Source: Edaphovirga cremea (lineage in GTDB: Bacteria > Pseudomonadota > Gammaproteobacteria > Enterobacterales > Enterobacteriaceae). From it: DNA of 64,000 nucleotides. Below are positions 63,444 through 64,000 of this stretch, one piece after another; the stretch's first letter is position 1, and every line of letters begins with the position of its first letter. A program made the position numbers and the translations under genes. The notes below the pieces were generated by a model. That model ran no database searches, had not been told where the DNA came from, and worked only from the letters and a program-made list of their open reading frames with translations. Location: positions 124,001 through 188,000 of the forward strand of contig NZ_QOVA01000003.1 in the NCBI RefSeq assembly GCF_003332275.1, written 5' to 3'.

Positions 63444-63459
63444 ACTTGTTATACCACTT
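63444..63459. promoter_or_regulatory. ExuR/UxuR-type operator
   Basis: ACTTGTTATACCACTT (63444-63459) reads AAGTGGTATAACAAGT on the minus strand, close to the known ExuR/UxuR core TTGGTATACCAA. On the minus strand TATAAC inside it could be the exuR -10, which fits autorepression. Confidence 0.5.
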
Positions 63460-63520
63460 ATTCATCCTATGCACTAGCCGCACGGGTCACAGACGAGGAA
63501 TCGGCAGAAGGATGCTGGCA

Positions 63521-63550
63521 TGAAAAAAGCCCGGTGAGTACACCGGGCCT
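63521..63550 (-). terminator. Terminator of exuT
   Basis: On the minus strand GCCCGG pairs with CCGGGC (plus 63529-63534 and 63543-63548) around an 8-nt loop and is followed by TTTTTT (plus AAAAAA at 63523-63528). Confidence 0.85.
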
Positions 63551-63573
63551 GGCAGACATAAAAACAGACGCGA

Positions 63574-64000
63574 TTAGGCGTTGGCGGTGCTCAACGGTTG
63601 GGGAGTTGGCTCAACGGCTGAACGGTTCTGCAGCACGGTCCAGATAACCACGGCACCCAGCAAGTCAAACACGGCCAGCGCTGCGAACAAAGGACTGAAA
63701 CCGAGGGTATCAGCCAGTGCACCCACGACCAGGGCAAACAGGGTACTCGCCGTCCACGCAGCCATCCCGGTCAGACCGTTGGCTGTCGCGACCTCGTTAC
63801 GACCAAAAACGTCGGAAGAGAGGGTAATCAGGGCGCCAGAGAGTGATTGGTGGGCAAAGCCACCGACACACAGCAAGGCAATCGCTGCATAAGGACTGGT
63901 GAACAGGCCAATTGTGCCTGGGCCAATCATCAGGACAGCACCCATGGTCACAACCATTTTACGGGAGACGATCAGATTTACTTTAAAATACTTCTGGAAC
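63574..64000 (-). CDS. exuT: Hexuronate MFS transporter ExuT, C-terminal part
   Basis: The C-terminal 142 or so residues of an MFS permease whose frame continues past the right edge (FQKYFKVNLIVSRK precedes the visible region). Four membrane segments are visible with GALITLSSDVFGRNEVATANGLTGMAAW, characteristic of the anion:cation symporter group that includes ExuT. It imports galacturonate and glucuronate with protons. It ends at TAA 63574-63576, before a terminator and exuR. Confidence 0.9.
   Translation of the reverse strand, partial: FQKYFKVNLIVSRKMVVTMGAVLMIGPGTIGLFTSPYAAIALLCVGGFAHQSLSGALITLSSDVFGRNEVATANGLTGMAAWTASTLFALVVGALADTLGFSPLFAALAVFDLLGAVVIWTVLQNRSAVEPTPQPLSTANA

Overview
The window is chromosomal DNA from a member of the Enterobacterales. 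It carries the rpoN-lpt-kds-mla region, rplM-rpsI-sspAB, gltBD, arcB-arcZ, lpoA-rsmI-rnpB and the yqj-exu region, with protein sequences close to those of E. coli but with different junctions: pmbA-cybC lies beside npr, and murA lies beside degS. A YPAL-like palindromic repeat of the kind known in Yersinia and Serratia relatives is present. I read it as a Yersiniaceae-type genome (Serratia, Rahnella, Ewingella or similar); genus is not determinable from this window.

Layout. (1) 1-1342: pmbA 3' end, cytochrome b562, rnk. (2) 1769-9465: an accessory catabolic operon of the poorly characterised PRD / SFCGS / DUF4312 / DUF4311 / DUF4310 type, followed by an amidohydrolase, a DgaE-like PLP ammonia-lyase, a DgaF-like aldolase, and a regulator with PRD and PTS EIIB/EIIA-like domains. 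(3) 9513-17514, minus strand: npr-rapZ-ptsN-hpf-rpoN (nitrogen PTS) and lptB-lptA-lptC-kdsC-kdsD-yrbG (LPS transport and Kdo synthesis). (4) 17755-22570, plus strand: mlaFEDCB, ibaG, murA. (5) 22677-27210: degS, degQ, zapG (minus), zapE (plus). (6) 27516-29843: rplM-rpsI and sspA-sspB. (7) 29925-37937: an accessory island with a P-loop kinase-like gene, a membrane-anchored winged-helix regulator, about 880 bp of AT-rich DNA, a soluble winged-helix regulator, and a four-gene chaperone-usher fimbrial operon. (8) 38026-48032: gltBD, yhcC, arcB, with ArcZ sRNA opposing the end of arcB. (9) 48280-55162: elbB (divergent), mtgA, dolP, diaA, yraN, lpoA, rsmI, RNase P RNA. (10) 55261-64000: yhaK/yhaJ, yqjG, yqjF, yqjKED, yqjC, mzrA-yqjA, an orphan secreted ORF, exuR and the 3' part of exuT.

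How the genes fit together. Much of the backbone is envelope biology: LPS transport, phospholipid transport, peptidoglycan synthesis (murA, mtgA, lpoA), outer-membrane quality control (degS, degQ, dolP) and division (zapG, zapE). The accessory operon in region 2 looks like a pathway that imports an acylated 2-amino-2-deoxy sugar acid or similar compound, deacylates it, eliminates ammonia and cleaves the resulting keto-deoxy acid phosphate. Its transporter appears to consist of DUF families with no recognised mechanism and its regulator carries PTS phosphorylation domains, so this is the best candidate for an undescribed system. Its SFCGS protein shows a motif resemblance to the RpiB/LacAB sugar-phosphate isomerase family that I consider the most testable new observation.

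Limits: no searches or folding calculations were run. Family names come from recognition of the sequence, promoter and operator calls are by eye, and functions of the DUF operon are inferred from gene content.
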